A DNA stretch of 64,000 nucleotides from Salvelinus alpinus (GCF_045679555.1 NC_092115.1:36464728-36528727); one strand, 5' to 3'; positions 47,501 to 59,080 are shown, counted from the first letter of the stretch. Notes: a model not told the origin generated them from the letters alone. Program-made: numbers and translations.

Positions 47501-50500
47501 ATTTCGTAGGGGACCCTATAATCTTTGGCTACATTGAATGTTCTCTTAGCTACTTCTTGTAGCTAACATAATTGCTTCGCGTATTCCTGTTTGATTTAGA
47601 AGATACTGTTGCACAAAGAAAAAAAAACATGAAAAAAAAAACATGCAGATGTACAGTGTTTCATAATTTTTTACTATTTTCTACATTGTAGAATAATAGT
47701 AAAGACATCAAAATTATGAAATAACACATGAAAAAAAGTGTTAAATGAAAACATATTTCATATGAGATTCTTCAAAGTAGCCACTCTTTGCCTTGACAGC
47801 TTTGCACACTCTTGGAATTCTCTCAACTACCTTCATGGAATGCTTTTCCAACAGTCTTGAAGGAGTTCCCATATGCTGAGCACTTGCTGGCTGCTTTCCC
47901 TTCACTCTGCGGTACAACTCATCCCAAACCATCTCTATTGGGTTGAGGTCGGGTGAATGTGGAGGCCAGGTCATCTGATGCAGCACTCCATCCCTCTCCT
48001 TCTTGGTCAAATAGCCCTTACACAGCCTGGTGGTGTGTTGGTTCACTGTCCTGTTTGCGCATAGTGGGACTGGCGTATCACTGCAGAATGCTGTGGTAGC
48101 CATGCTGGTTAAGTGTGCCTTGAATTCTAAATAAATCACTGACATTGTCACCAGCAAAGCACCCTCACACCTCCTCCATGCTTCACGGAGGGAACCACAC
48201 ATGCAGAGATCAGCCGTTCACCTACTCTGTGTCTCAAAGACACAGAGGTTGGAACCAAAAATCTCAAATTTGGACTCATCAGACCAAAAGACAGATTTCC
48301 ACAGGGTCTAACGTCCATTGCTCATGTTTCTTGGCCCAAGCAAGTCTCTTCTTATTGGTGTCCTCTCAACATTTGATGTTGAGATGTGTTACTTGAACTC
48401 GGAGGCATTTATTTGGCCTGCAATCTGAGGTGCAGATAATTGCCCATTTCTGAGGCTGGTAACTCAGATGAACTTATTATCTGCAGCAGATGTAACTATG
48501 GGTCTTCCATTCTTGTGGTGGTCCTCATGAGAGCCAGTTTCATCATAGTGCTTGGTGGTTTTTGCAACTGCACTTGAAGTAACTTTCAAAGTTCTTGAAA
48601 TGTTTCACATTGACTGACCCTCATGTCTTAAAGTAGTGATGGACTGTCGTTTCTCTTTGCTTATTTGAGCTCTTCCTGCCATAATATGGACTTGGTCTTT
48701 TACCAAATAGGGCTATCTTCTGTATACCCCCTCCCACCAGGTCACAACACAACTGATTGGCTTTTAACAAGGCACACCTGTTAATTGAAATGCATTCCAG
48801 GTGACTACCTCATGAAGCTGGTTAAGAGAATGCCAAATGTGTGCAAAGCTGTCATCAAGGCAAAGGGTGGCTACTTTGAAGAATCTCAAATATATTTTGA
48901 TTTATTTAACACTTTTTTGGTTACTACATGATTCCATGTGTGGTATTTCATAGTTTTGATGTCTTTACTATTGTTGTACAATGTAGAAAATAGTAAAAAT
49001 GAAAAGAAAAAAAACCTCTGGAATGAGTAAGTGTCCAAACTTTTGACTAGTACTGTAAGTCTACACCATCACTGGTATTATCAGGCTGTATAGTTAGTTA
49101 CGTTTGCTCTGACTCAGTACATGTATTAGCTAGCTAGCGATTAGCATTAGGCCCAACTTTCTAAGAAAGGTCAAATTAGCTGTTTGCAGATGTAAGAAAC
49201 ACAAACTAATAGTGCAATTATAGAACGTTGGTGGATTTATATTAAGAAGCAAAGTGAAAACAGCATTGTCACGTGCTGTAGAGACTGAACACATGTGTCT
49301 GGTGGTAGAGAAACAAATGCGCTCCTTGAGTGACAGGGGGCGGGGCTACGTCTGTGTGAAAAGCGGCATGGCGAGAGATTACTCAAGTAGCAAAGTAAAC
49401 TATAAAAATGGACGTTACACACGGTGTACCACATTTAACAAACACCGTTATAGAAGGTAAAGCAAAAACCTAAAATCGGTCCGTGCATCAATACTGGTAT
49501 ATCATAAAATACGGTATACCGTCCAGCCCTAACTTAATTAGGTCTATAATCAACAGCCCAACTGTTAAATGTGCATGGCTTATTAATAAATCCTCACTTT
49601 ACAGTGCCTTTGGAAAGTATTTTTGCACCTTTACATTTTCCACAATTTGTTACGTTATAGCCTTAATCTAAAATTGATTAAATTAATGTTTTTCCACTTC
49701 TGAGTGGCACAGCGGTCTAAGGCACTGCATCTCAGTGCAAGAGGCGTCACTACAGTCCCTGTTTCGAATCCAGGCTGTATCACATCCGACCGTGATTTGG
49801 TGTCCCATAGGGCGGCGCACAATTGGCTCAGCATCGTCCGGGTTTGGCCAGGGTAGGCCGTCATTGTAAATAATATTTTTCTCTTACCTAGTTAAATAAA
49901 AAGGTTAAATAATACATCTTCACACAATACTCCATAATGACAAAACAATAACAGGTTTTTAGGCATTTTCACAAATGTATTTAAAATTAAAAACAGATGC
50001 CTTATTGACATAGCAAAGGGTCTGAATACCTATGAGACTCAAAACTGAGCTCAGGTACATCCTGTTTCCATTGATCATCGTTGACTTGGAGTCCACCTGT
50101 GGTAAATTCAATTGATTGGAATCCACCTGTGATAAATTCAATTGATTGGACATGATTTGGAAAGGCACACCTGTCTATATAAAAGGTCCCATAGGTTACA
50201 GTGCATGTCAAAGTAAAATACAAGCCGTGAGGTCAAAAGATTTGTCCGTAGAACTTCGAGACAGATGTGTTGACGGTCCCCAAGAAGTGGCCCCTCCATC
50301 ATTCTTAAATGGAAGAAGTTTGGAACCACCAAGACTTCCTAGAGCTGGCCGCCTGGCCAAACTGAGCAATCAGGGGACATGGGCATTGGTCAGAGAGGTG
50401 ACCAAGAACCCGATGGTCATTCAGCCAGCGCCAGAGTTATTCTTGAAAATGGGAGAACCTTCCAGAAGGACAACCATATTTGCAGCGCTCCACCAATCAA

Positions 50501-53500
50501 GCCTTTACGGTAGTGGTCAGACGGAAGCCATTCTTCAGTTAGAGGCATGACCGCCTGCTTGGAGTTTCCCAAAAGGCACCTAATGACTCTCAGACCATGA
50601 GAAACTGCATTATCTGGTTTGATGAAACCAAGATTGAACTCTTTCGCCTGAATGCCAAGCGTCACGTTTGGAGGACACCTGGCACCATCTCTACAGTGAA
50701 GCATGGTGGTGGCAGCATCTTGCTGTGGGGATGTTTTTCAGTGGCAGGGACTGAGGGAAAGATGAACGGAGGAAAGTAGAGGGATCCTTGACAAAAACCT
50801 GCTCCAGGGCGCTCAGGACCTCAGACTGGGGCGACGGTTCACCTTCCAACAGGACAAGAACCTTAAGCGGACAAGTCTCAATGTCCTTCAGTGACCCAGC
50901 CAGAGCCCAGACTTGAACCCAATCGAAAATCTCCGGAGAGACATTAAAATAGCTGTGCAGCAACGCTCCCCATCCAACCTGACAGCACTTGAAAGGATCT
51001 GCAGAGAAATGCGAGAAATGACCCAAATACAGGTGTGCCAAGCTTGTAGCGTCATACCCAAGACTCGAGGCTGTAATCGCTTCAAGGTACTGAGTAAAGG
51101 GTCTGAATACATATGTAAATGTATTATAAATAAATAAATCACATTAGCAAAATTCCTAAACCTGTTTTTGCTTTGTCATTATGGGGTAGTGTGTAGATTG
51201 AGGGGAAGAAAACTATTTAATTCATTTTAGAATAAGGCTAATATCTACAGAAATAAGACTGCGCCTGCTTGTGTTGTTGCCTGTGAGTTTGTTTAATAGC
51301 CTACTGATTCCGTGAGCACCAAGCCTCACTACCACATGTCAGATAAACAGTTTCACAAATTCGGCTGTTTTTAATATTTGCTATGCTGTAAAGGCTTTAG
51401 AATTTTTCATTAGAACATTAGCCGGTATTACTTACTTAGTGTTTACACTGTTCCAAATGGTCAGAAATGTGTATTTATAATAAACCCTCTTTCTTTATCT
51501 CCTTATTGTTTATTACTACTATCATTAAGTAGTGCCATTAGTAGGCTTAGTATATAAGCCTTGTATAACCACCAAGCTGTAGGCCTAAGAGTGCATCCTG
51601 TTAAGTCCTAATACTAATTTAGGCCTATCAATACTTACATAGGCTACTGTATCAATCAATTTGTCCATGTCATCACACAGATTTACAAGTCATTCATTAG
51701 TTGAAATTTTTGTTTAAAAAAAAACATTAAAAAAAAAATAAATAAAAAAATCGACCCTTGAATAATAAACCGTTCCATGTCTACAATTGCATGTGACTGT
51801 TTTTAGTCTTTGTTACAGCAAAGGGCCAACAATGGTTACTCTGGTACGCTTAATTTATTTAGTATTGTTCCAAATGGTCAATTATATTTTAATCTAACAG
51901 CACCCGTTTGGCACATAATATGCACGCAGAGCTTGCTCCTTACCTTTTTCTTGATCTCCAGTATTTTCCACTAGTCATTTATTTCACAAATGACTTAGCT
52001 ACACTTTACCTCCTGAGCAACCAAACATTTCCCAATTGAGTTTCACACCATCTGCATCCATTTCTCTGTTAAGTATCAGTGTCGGAGTTTTATAACCAAT
52101 TTACTGATATAATTATGATATGCTGTAGGTCAGGCCCTATTGGTCAAGTGCATGTGATGCATACCTGTGTCATGTAAAGAAAACAAGGGTTGAGGGAATA
52201 GGGGTTGTTTCTCCTAAACAAATGCCAGATTTTTTTAACACAGCACCTGGCATAATTAAATCAATTACAGTCCGACCCCATCTAGTCGTTTGTCTTAAAT
52301 ATTTCATCAAACAGCGCGCTTAAAGCATCAAGTTCAGTGCATATACAGTTGAAGTCAGAAGTTTACATACACCTTAGCCAAATACATTTAAACTCAGTAT
52401 TTCACAATTCCTGACATTTAATCCTAGTAAAAATTAGGATCACCACTTTATTTTAAGAATGTGAAATGTCAGAATAATAGTAGAGGGAATGATTTATTTA
52501 TTTCATCACATTCCCAGTGGGTCAGAAGTTTACATACACTCAATTAGTATTTGATAGCATAGCCTTTAAATTGTTTAACTTGGGTCAAACATTTCAGGTA
52601 GCCTTCCACAAGCTTCCCACAATCAGTTGGGTGAATTTTGGCCCATTCCTCCTGACAGAGCTGGTGTAACTGAGTCAGGTTTGTAGGCCTCCTTGCTCGC
52701 ACACGCCTTTTCAGTTCTGCTCACAAATTTATGGGATTGAGGTCAGGGCTTTGTGATGGCCACTCCAATACCTTGAATTATGTCCTTAAGCCATTTTGCA
52801 ACAAATTTGGAAGTATGCTTGGGGTAATTGTCCATTTGGAAGACCCATTTGCAACCAAGCTTTAACTTCCTGACTGATGTCTTGAGATGTTGCTTCAATA
52901 TATCCACATAATTTCCCTTCCTCATGAGGCCATTTACTTTGTGAAGTGCACCAGTCCCTCCTGCAGCAAAGCACCCCCACAACATGATGCTGCCCCCCTG
53001 TGCTTCACGGTTGGGATGCTGTTCTTCGGCTTGCAAGCCTCCCCCTTTTTCCTCCAAACATAACGATGGTCATTATGGCCAATCAGTTCTAGTTTTATTT
53101 CATCAGACCAGAGGACATTTCACCAAAATGTACGATCTTTGTGCAGTTGCAAACCATAGTCTGCCTTTTTTTAATGGCGGTTTTGGAGCAGTGGCTTCTT
53201 CCTTGCTTTCAGGTTATGTCGACATAGGACTCGTTTTACTATCGATATAGATACTTTTGTGCCCGTTTCCTCCAGCATCTTCACAAGGTTCTTTGCTGTT
53301 CTGGGATTCATTTTCACTTTTCACACCAAAATACCTTCATCTCTAGGAGACGGAACGCGTCTCCTTCCTGAGCGGTATGACGGCTGCGTGGTCCCATGGT
53401 GTTTATACTTGCGTATTATTGTTTGTACAGATGAACGTGTTACCTTCAGGCATTTGGAAATTGCTCCCAAGGATGAACCAGACTTGTGGAGGGATACATT

Positions 53501-56500
53501 TTTTTTTTCCTGAGGTCTTGGCTGATTTCTTTTGATTTTCCCATGATGTCAAGCAAAGAGTTAAGGTAGGTCTTGAAATACATCCACAGCTACACCTCCA
53601 ATTGACTCAGGCTAATTGACATAATTTATCAGAAGCTTCTAAAGGCATGACAATTTTCTGGAATTTTCCAAGCTATTTAAAGGCACAGTCAAATTAGTGT
53701 ATGTTAACTTCTGACCCACTGGAATTGTGATACAGTGAAATAATCTGTCTGTAAACAATTGTTGGAAAAATTACTTGTTTCATACTTTGTGCGTATGTCC
53801 TAACCGACTTGTCAAAACTATAGTTTGTTAACAAGAAATTTGTGGAGTGGTTGAAAAACGAGTTAAATGACTCCAACCTAAGTGTACGTAAACTTCCGAC
53901 TTCAACTGTAGTTTACTTTACTAAAACACAGGATGTCTAAATATGGCAAAATACACATTTAAAATGACCAATTAATTATTGTACTTCAGAGGAGCATCTA
54001 GTTTTGGGATTGTTTGATTAAGTGATAATGCACCAGAAGCTGGTCTTTGGGAGGAGAAATTGGTATGGGTGTTAGGCCAGAGATGAAGTCTATGGCCACC
54101 AATAATCTTCCAAACACAGACACCATTTGGAGTACAACGCATTTCTCATCCCTGGATTTACATGTTTTCCGAGCACTGGCGCCAAAGTGTCTTGCTCTAC
54201 ATAGACATGCTGTCCAACCCCAGTGCAGCACTGTGTAAACAAGGGTAATGGTAGGGTTGCAATCTTCTGTCAACACGAATATAGGCATGCTTCCCAACAA
54301 ACAGGTCGGTAGAGTTCGTACATCTTATGACATTGACTTTGTTCGTTTTGCACTTCGAGTAAGTTTTTTTTCGGCTGTTCGTGCGCACATTTTTTTCCGG
54401 AGGCAAGCCGAAGTTCGGAGCCGAAGTCTACGCCCCTTCGTCGTTGATTAGTCAGCTGTAGGGATTCGTCAAAGTATGTCATTCAACGACAGACGACTCG
54501 ATTTCATGTCTTTTCAGGGTCTTTTACTTAAGGAATTCTTATCACTTTACCAGATCCCTGGAACACAAAGATTTTGCAATTTTTTTTTTTAGATGCCATT
54601 CCCTCAGGTGTTGATTTATTATTCAGGAACGTGTCAAGACCTGACCCTCAGAGTCTACCTTCCATTAACCCTGTTGACTCATCAGTAGGAAAGATTTGTT
54701 TCTCTTTTGGTCCATTCAACAACAGAGCGATACGAACCTTGTTTCAGCAAAATGTTGTATCTATACCTTATGTCATGCCTTATTGGAATGGATTTATTGA
54801 TATCTGTTGAAAACAGTTTGGATGTTGCCACACACATACCTACTTAACAAAATTAAGGAAGTTTCCTTTAGAATTATTCATAAATATTATCCTGCCAACC
54901 ACTATATGAAGAAGATTAGGAAAAACAAACTCAAATTGTACCTTTTGTAATGACCACCCAGAAACGGTGTTACATCTTTTTCGTCAATGTATTCATGTAA
55001 GAAAACTGTGGCAAGACATCAGTAGATTTAATTGAACACATTTATGAAAATTTTACACTATTGTGGAGAGATTTTATTTTTATTTATTTATTTATTTTAT
55101 TTATTTAACCTTTATTTAACCAGGTAGGCAAATTGAGAACACGTTCTCATTTACAATTGCGACCTGGCCAAGATAAAGCAAAGCAGTTCGACACATACAA
55201 CAACACATAGTTACACATGGAGTAAAACAACATATAGTCAATAATACAGTGAAAAAAATAAAAAAAATAAGTCTATATACAATGTGAGCAAGTGAGGTGA
55301 GATAAGGGAGGTGAAGGCAAACAAATATATGTATAAATAAATAAAAATATAAAAGGCCATGGAGGCGAAGTGAGTACAACACAGCACGTAAAATAAAAAC
55401 TAAAAAAACAATGGAATGGTTGGTTTGCGGTGGAAGAAAGTGCAAAGTAGAGACAGAAATAAAGGGGTGCAGAGGAGCAAAATAAATTAATAAATAAATA
55501 CAGTAGGTAAAGAGGTAGTTGTTTGGGCTAAATTGTAGATGGGTTATATACAGGTGCAGTAATCTATGAGCTGCTCTGACAGCTGGTGCTTAAAGCTAGT
55601 GAGGGAGATAGGTGTTTCCAGTTTCAGAGATTTTTGTAGTTCGTTCCAGTCATTGGCAGCAGAGAACTGGAAGGAGAGGCGTCCAAAGGAAGAATTGGTT
55701 TTGGGGGTGACTAGAGAGATATACCTGCTGGAGCGCGTGCTACAGGTAGGTGCTGCTATGGTGACCAGCGAGCTGAGATAAGGGGGGACTTTACCTAGCA
55801 GGGTCTTGTAGATGACCTGGAACCAGTGGGTTTGGCGACGAGTATGAAGCGAGGGCCAGCCAACGAGAGTGTACAGGTCGCAGTGGTGGGTAGTATATGG
55901 GGCTTTGGTGACAAAACGGATGGCACTGTGATAGACTGCATCCAATTTATTGAGTAGGGTTTTGGAGGCTATTTTGTAAATGACATCACCGAAGTCGAGG
56001 ATTGGTAGGATGGTCAGTTTTACAAGGGTATGTTTGGCAGCATGAGTAAAGGATGCTTTGTTGCGGAATAGGAAGCCAATTCTAGATTTGACTTTGGATT
56101 GGAGATGTTTGATGTGAGTCTGGAAGGAGAGTTTGCAGTCTAACCAGACACCTAGGTATTTGTAGGTGTCCACATATTCTAAGTCAGAGCCGTCCAAAGT
56201 AGTGATGTTGGACAGGCGGGCAGGAGCAGGCAGCGATCGGTTGAAGAGCATGCATTTGGTTTTACTTGTATTTAAGAGCAGTTGGAGGCCACGGAAGGAG
56301 AGTTGTATGGCATTGAAGCTCGCCTGGAGGGTTGTTAACACAGTGTCAAAAGAAGGGCCAGAAGTATACAGAATAGTGTCGTCTGCGTAGAGGTGGATCA
56401 GATGTACTGCTTGGATATTTTACTTACAAGAGAAATAAGTTGAAACAATTTTATGTAACTCATTTCATTCTTTTGGCCAAATTTTATATTCACAAATGCA

Positions 56501-57220
56501 AATTTACAAGCATCTTCTTACCTTACAAAAAGAAATAGAACTGTATTTTAAGACCATTAAATACTCTGCTAACAAAAAAGCTGTTACACATAATTCTATG
56601 CATGTCCCTTAAGGTCCTTGTGTAATGTGATATTGTAACCCCTAGCCCAATTGTCCTTTGTATATTATTTATATATACACTTGTGTTCCAACATGTACTT
56701 CCTGTATTGATTTGTTGTTAATCAAATAACTCGATTTCATGTACATTTTTTAATCGAAAAATACTGCAAACCTCTTAGATGTAAAATTAAGCGACTGAGA
56801 ACTTGGGCAAAAACGTCAATATTAATGACATTTCTTGAGTTCTTAGATTCATTCAGACTATTTTGAGGAAGTGTATACTGGCTACGGCGTACAAAATGGA
56901 CAAACAGTACTATTGCCACTTCTTGTTTTTCAAGCGAAGGTCTTAAGGGAATACGCGAGTACACTCGTTCGGTTCGACTAGCCGAGTTTTCGAACTGAAG
57001 CATAAATGTATCATACACATCTACCTTTTTTCCTGAATTGTCCTCGTGTCTTCTTCAGCTCGCTCTCCATCATTTGACACTTCCTTTTCAGTACATCAAT
57101 ATCTCGCTGGCTTTGGGTAATTTCCAATCGTATAACTGCACAGCTATCATCAACCCGTTTGTTAATTTCTGCTACAGCTGCTTTAGCCAAAACCTCCATA
57201 ATGGATACCAACTGCGCCAT
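44583..57220 (-). CDS. C2H2 zinc-finger protein B, four exons, two fingers (487 aa)
   Basis: Exons: 57025-57220 (ATG at 57218-57220), 46110-46210, 45836-45950, 44583-45634. Phases 1, 0 and 1 agree with gene A, and the 1464-nt frame is open. The N-terminal coiled module starts [19 protein letters not shown]. The acidic middle matches gene A closely ([14 protein letters not shown]). Gene A's first finger is precisely missing: TT joins GEKPYTC directly, an 81-bp in-frame difference. Two fingers remain at 406-428 and 434-456, and the end is [10 protein letters not shown] as in A. Intron 2 differs from A by about eight substitutions and one indel in roughly 160 bp by eye. The first intron is about 10.8 kb of transposons against 85 bp in A, so expression and splicing from this exon 1 are unproven. 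Confidence 0.8.
46320..46466. repeat. Inverted repeat arm, left
   Basis: CAGAAGATTCCGACCC through CCAGGAATGAGAAATGAG pairs with 54137-54269 read on the other strand. It could be one end of an old element that filled the intron, or an unrelated inverted copy. Confidence 0.5.
47654..49055 (-). mobile_element. Tc1-like transposon, decayed
   Basis: The right terminus AAACTTTTGACTAGTACTG is clear; the left begins CAGTGTTTC and then matches (ATTGTAGAATAATAGT, AAGACATCAAAA). The minus-strand C-terminal transposase at 47741-48202 reads [18 protein letters not shown], with the catalytic Glu kept. Upstream coding blocks are shifted or lost. Confidence 0.8.
49602..51240 (+). mobile_element. Tc1-like transposon carrying a SINE
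   Basis: Starts CAGTGCCTTTGGAAAGTAT after TA. Plus-strand transposase pieces: [16 protein letters not shown] (50230), [14 protein letters not shown] and [18 protein letters not shown] (50597-50779), [18 protein letters not shown] (50913). Several frame changes occur. The right end stops at AGAATAAGGCTA, about 50 bp short of a full terminus. A SINE lies in the left arm. Confidence 0.82.
49696..49912 (+). mobile_element. Salmonid tRNA-derived SINE inside a Tc1 element
   Basis: GAGTGGCACAGCGGTCTAAGG, then CAGTCCCTGTTTCGAATCC (B box), CCCATAGGGCGGCGCACAAT and a tail ending in TTAAATAAAAAGG. Same family as 40126-40366. Confidence 0.85.
52346..53908 (-). mobile_element. Tc1-like transposon with Sleeping Beauty-type IR/DR ends
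   Basis: The outer ends CAGTTGAAGTCAGAAGTTTA and TAAACTTCCGACTTCAACTG are flanked by TA (52344-52345, 53909-53910). Inner direct repeats lie about 170 bp inside each end: GTGGGTCAGAAGTTTACATA near 52518 and, inverted, GTATGTTAACTTCTGACCCAC near 53699. This is the double-repeat layout of the salmonid family from which Sleeping Beauty was derived. A minus-strand transposase fragment (52743-53057) includes [16 protein letters not shown] and [13 protein letters not shown]. It is broken in several places. Confidence 0.92.
54137..54269. repeat. Inverted repeat arm, right
   Basis: CATTTCTCATCCCTGG through GGGTTGCAATCTTCTG is the inverted, diverged partner of 46320-46466. About 7.7 kb lies between the arms, of which three Tc1 elements and a SINE account for roughly 4.6 kb. 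Confidence 0.5.
54510..56728 (+). mobile_element. L1/Tx1-type LINE, 5'-truncated, split by another LINE
   Basis: A 14-bp target-site duplication, ACTCGATTTCATGT, flanks it at 54496-54509 and 56729-56742. Coding remnants of the C-terminal RT-associated region are readable on the plus strand: [20 protein letters not shown] near 54850 and, after the interruption, [19 protein letters not shown] near 56420. A minus-strand LINE is inserted at 55085-56396. Confidence 0.85.
55085..56396 (-). mobile_element. RSg-1-like LINE, 5'-truncated, inside an L1
   Basis: The minus-strand frame 56341-55544 starts just after a [10 protein letters not shown] motif (56396-56360). It encodes [35 protein letters not shown] and [18 protein letters not shown], the C-terminal end of an L2/RSg-type LINE. 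The 3' tail on the minus strand reads GTTCTCAATTTGCCTACCTGG then TTAAATAAAGG, closely resembling the tail of the HpaI-type SINEs in this window. That makes it the likely source of their retrotransposition machinery. Confidence 0.8.
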
Positions 57221-57599
57221 GTTGTCCAGCCCAAATTACAGTTTTGTATTCTGTGTGAAGAAAAGTATACAATTTCGAACTGAATGTGCACTGAACAATC
57301 CGTAGATATTTATAACTGGCAACAACGTAAGTGGCGACGTTATATGCGTCCGCAATTGCACTTCCTTTCAACGCCTGACGTACTTCTTCGATGGGGTTTA
57401 ACGGTGGTTGGCATTCAATGTTAATGTTGCATTACCGCCACCAGCTGGACGGGGTATTGAATAAGATACAAAAAAAACATTGCGGTGAAGGTGGAAAACG
57501 ACATACAAATGAACTAGTTCATACAGATTCTAGATATTTAACGCTAAATTACCAAACCCAGGGCATACCTGGCTAGCACATTTAAAATAATTGGAATTC

Positions 57600-58141
57600 A
57601 CCACTTATGAGGATCAATTAGATAGTCTCACAGACACTTTTCAGAATGAGGTCCTTCTTCCAATAGGGTTTCACCAGGTACCGTGCTTCACACAGAACCT
57701 ACAGTCACCCTGGCCCCTCACCCCTGCAGACCGCACCAATCCCCACTGTGATCAATTCAGTGTCAGGACAGCTCTAGGTCGCCCGCAACCGCCCAATGAT
57801 GTGTGTCTTTGAGTCGACTAACTCTCAGATCATCCTCCACTGACTTGGCCCTGTTTACGCCTCCAAGGTGCCACCCTCACACAGGAATACACACTCAGAG
57901 CCTACGTAACAGAGGCTTTTCAAAAAACTTGACTTTGCGTGTTTCACTCACCTCTTTATTTAAAAAAAAAACTAAGTTAGAGATGTGATATCCACTCGGC
58001 TCGCTGCCTCTCAGATCAAAGGCGCTTCATTCCCGAAGTGAGGTCTCCCTGAGATCCCAAGTTTGAGGGATCCTTCGTGCACGATTTACCCAGGTTGTCA
58101 GGAGCGGTCACCAAGTGAAGATCCACATCACCATCCCCAAA
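57600..58141 (-). mobile_element. Possible internal remnant next to LTR-like sequence (fossil)
   Basis: Non-repetitive, moderately GC-rich sequence running from the LTR-like block toward exon 1 of zinc-finger gene B. It begins with TTTGGGG directly after the LTR-like CA end. No retroviral gene could be recognised, so its link to the LTR-like block is by position only. Confidence 0.25.
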
Positions 58142-58753
58142 TGTGGTGGTTCATTTATCAAATGAGGAGAGACAAACTTATCACACAAGTCAGAGTTATA
58201 CTTAAACTAAATCTTTAATCACTTATTAAGGGAGCAGAATACAATGCACACATATAAAGTGAATCGATTGAGTGCTCTATGATAATGATGGCTGGTCGAC
58301 GAATCACGCGCAGATGATTCGTTGAGAGCCCAGAGACAAAAGTACAAAGTTATTTTGTAGCCAAGATTCACCCCTTTCAACCTATATGATGAACAGATGT
58401 ATAGGATGGGTCACAAGGTTAAGATTTGTATGAAAGATACTTATAATTCACAGCAGACAGTATCTGCTGTGTCAACAGTTACCTTTCATTGTACAGACCA
58501 GGGTCTGGCCCTGGGGTCATCTCTCCCTGGTACTATATAGAACAGAAACATTAACTCATGATCTGGAATGTGACCTCTTTAGGTTTTATCACCCAAAAGA
58601 CAGCATAAATCTCCTGTCGGTGTTATCTCCCAGAGGCCCATCCTCATTAGAACAAACACAGATGAGCGTTCTAACAACCCTTTATTCTGTTGAATAAAAC
58701 AACCATTTGATGCAATAATAGCATTATAACATAATCTTGCAATTTTCCACCAT
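58142..58753 (-). mobile_element. Candidate LTR of an endogenous retrovirus-like element (fossil)
   Basis: About 610 bp in minus orientation, opening with TG and ending AACCACCACA. It has a TATA-like box (TTCTATATAGTACC) and a GATTAAAG poly(A)-like signal near its 3' part. It is followed by TTTGGGG, as in gammaretrovirus-like leaders. No second LTR, gag, pol or env was seen in the window. Family and age undetermined. Confidence 0.4.
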
Positions 58754-58756
58754 AGG

Positions 58757-58826
58757 ATATTATTTAATGAAGCTGCCAGTTGAGGACTTGTGAGGCGTCT
58801 GTTTCTCAAACTAGAGACTCTAATGT
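58757..58826 (-). mobile_element. Tc1 transposase N-terminal fragment
   Basis: Minus strand encodes LRNRRLTSPQLAASLNNI, the start of the helix-turn-helix region of a Tc1 transposase. The rest of the element is absent. Confidence 0.65.
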
Positions 58827-58829
58827 AAC

Positions 58830-59080
58830 CTGAACACCATTGAACACCTTTGGGATGAATTAGAACGCCAACTGCGAGCCAGGCCTAATCACCCATTATC
58901 ATTGCTCGACCTCACTAAATGCTCCTAAGGCTGAATGGAAGCAAGTCCCCGCAGCAACGCTCCAACATCGTCCCAGAAGAGTGGAGGCTGTTATATCAGC
59001 AAAGGGGGGACCAACTCCATATTAATGCCCATGATTTTGGAATGAGATGTTCGACGAGCAGGTGTCCACATACACTACCA
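58830..59080 (+). mobile_element. Tc1-like transposon 3' fragment
   Basis: CTGAACACCATTGAACACC, then ACGCCAACTGCGAGCCAGG and GTTCGACGAGCAGGTGTCCAC match the C-terminal coding part and end of the subfamily at 6204-7411 and 36243-37478. The extreme terminus is missing, and it is followed directly by a LINE 3' end. Confidence 0.75.
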
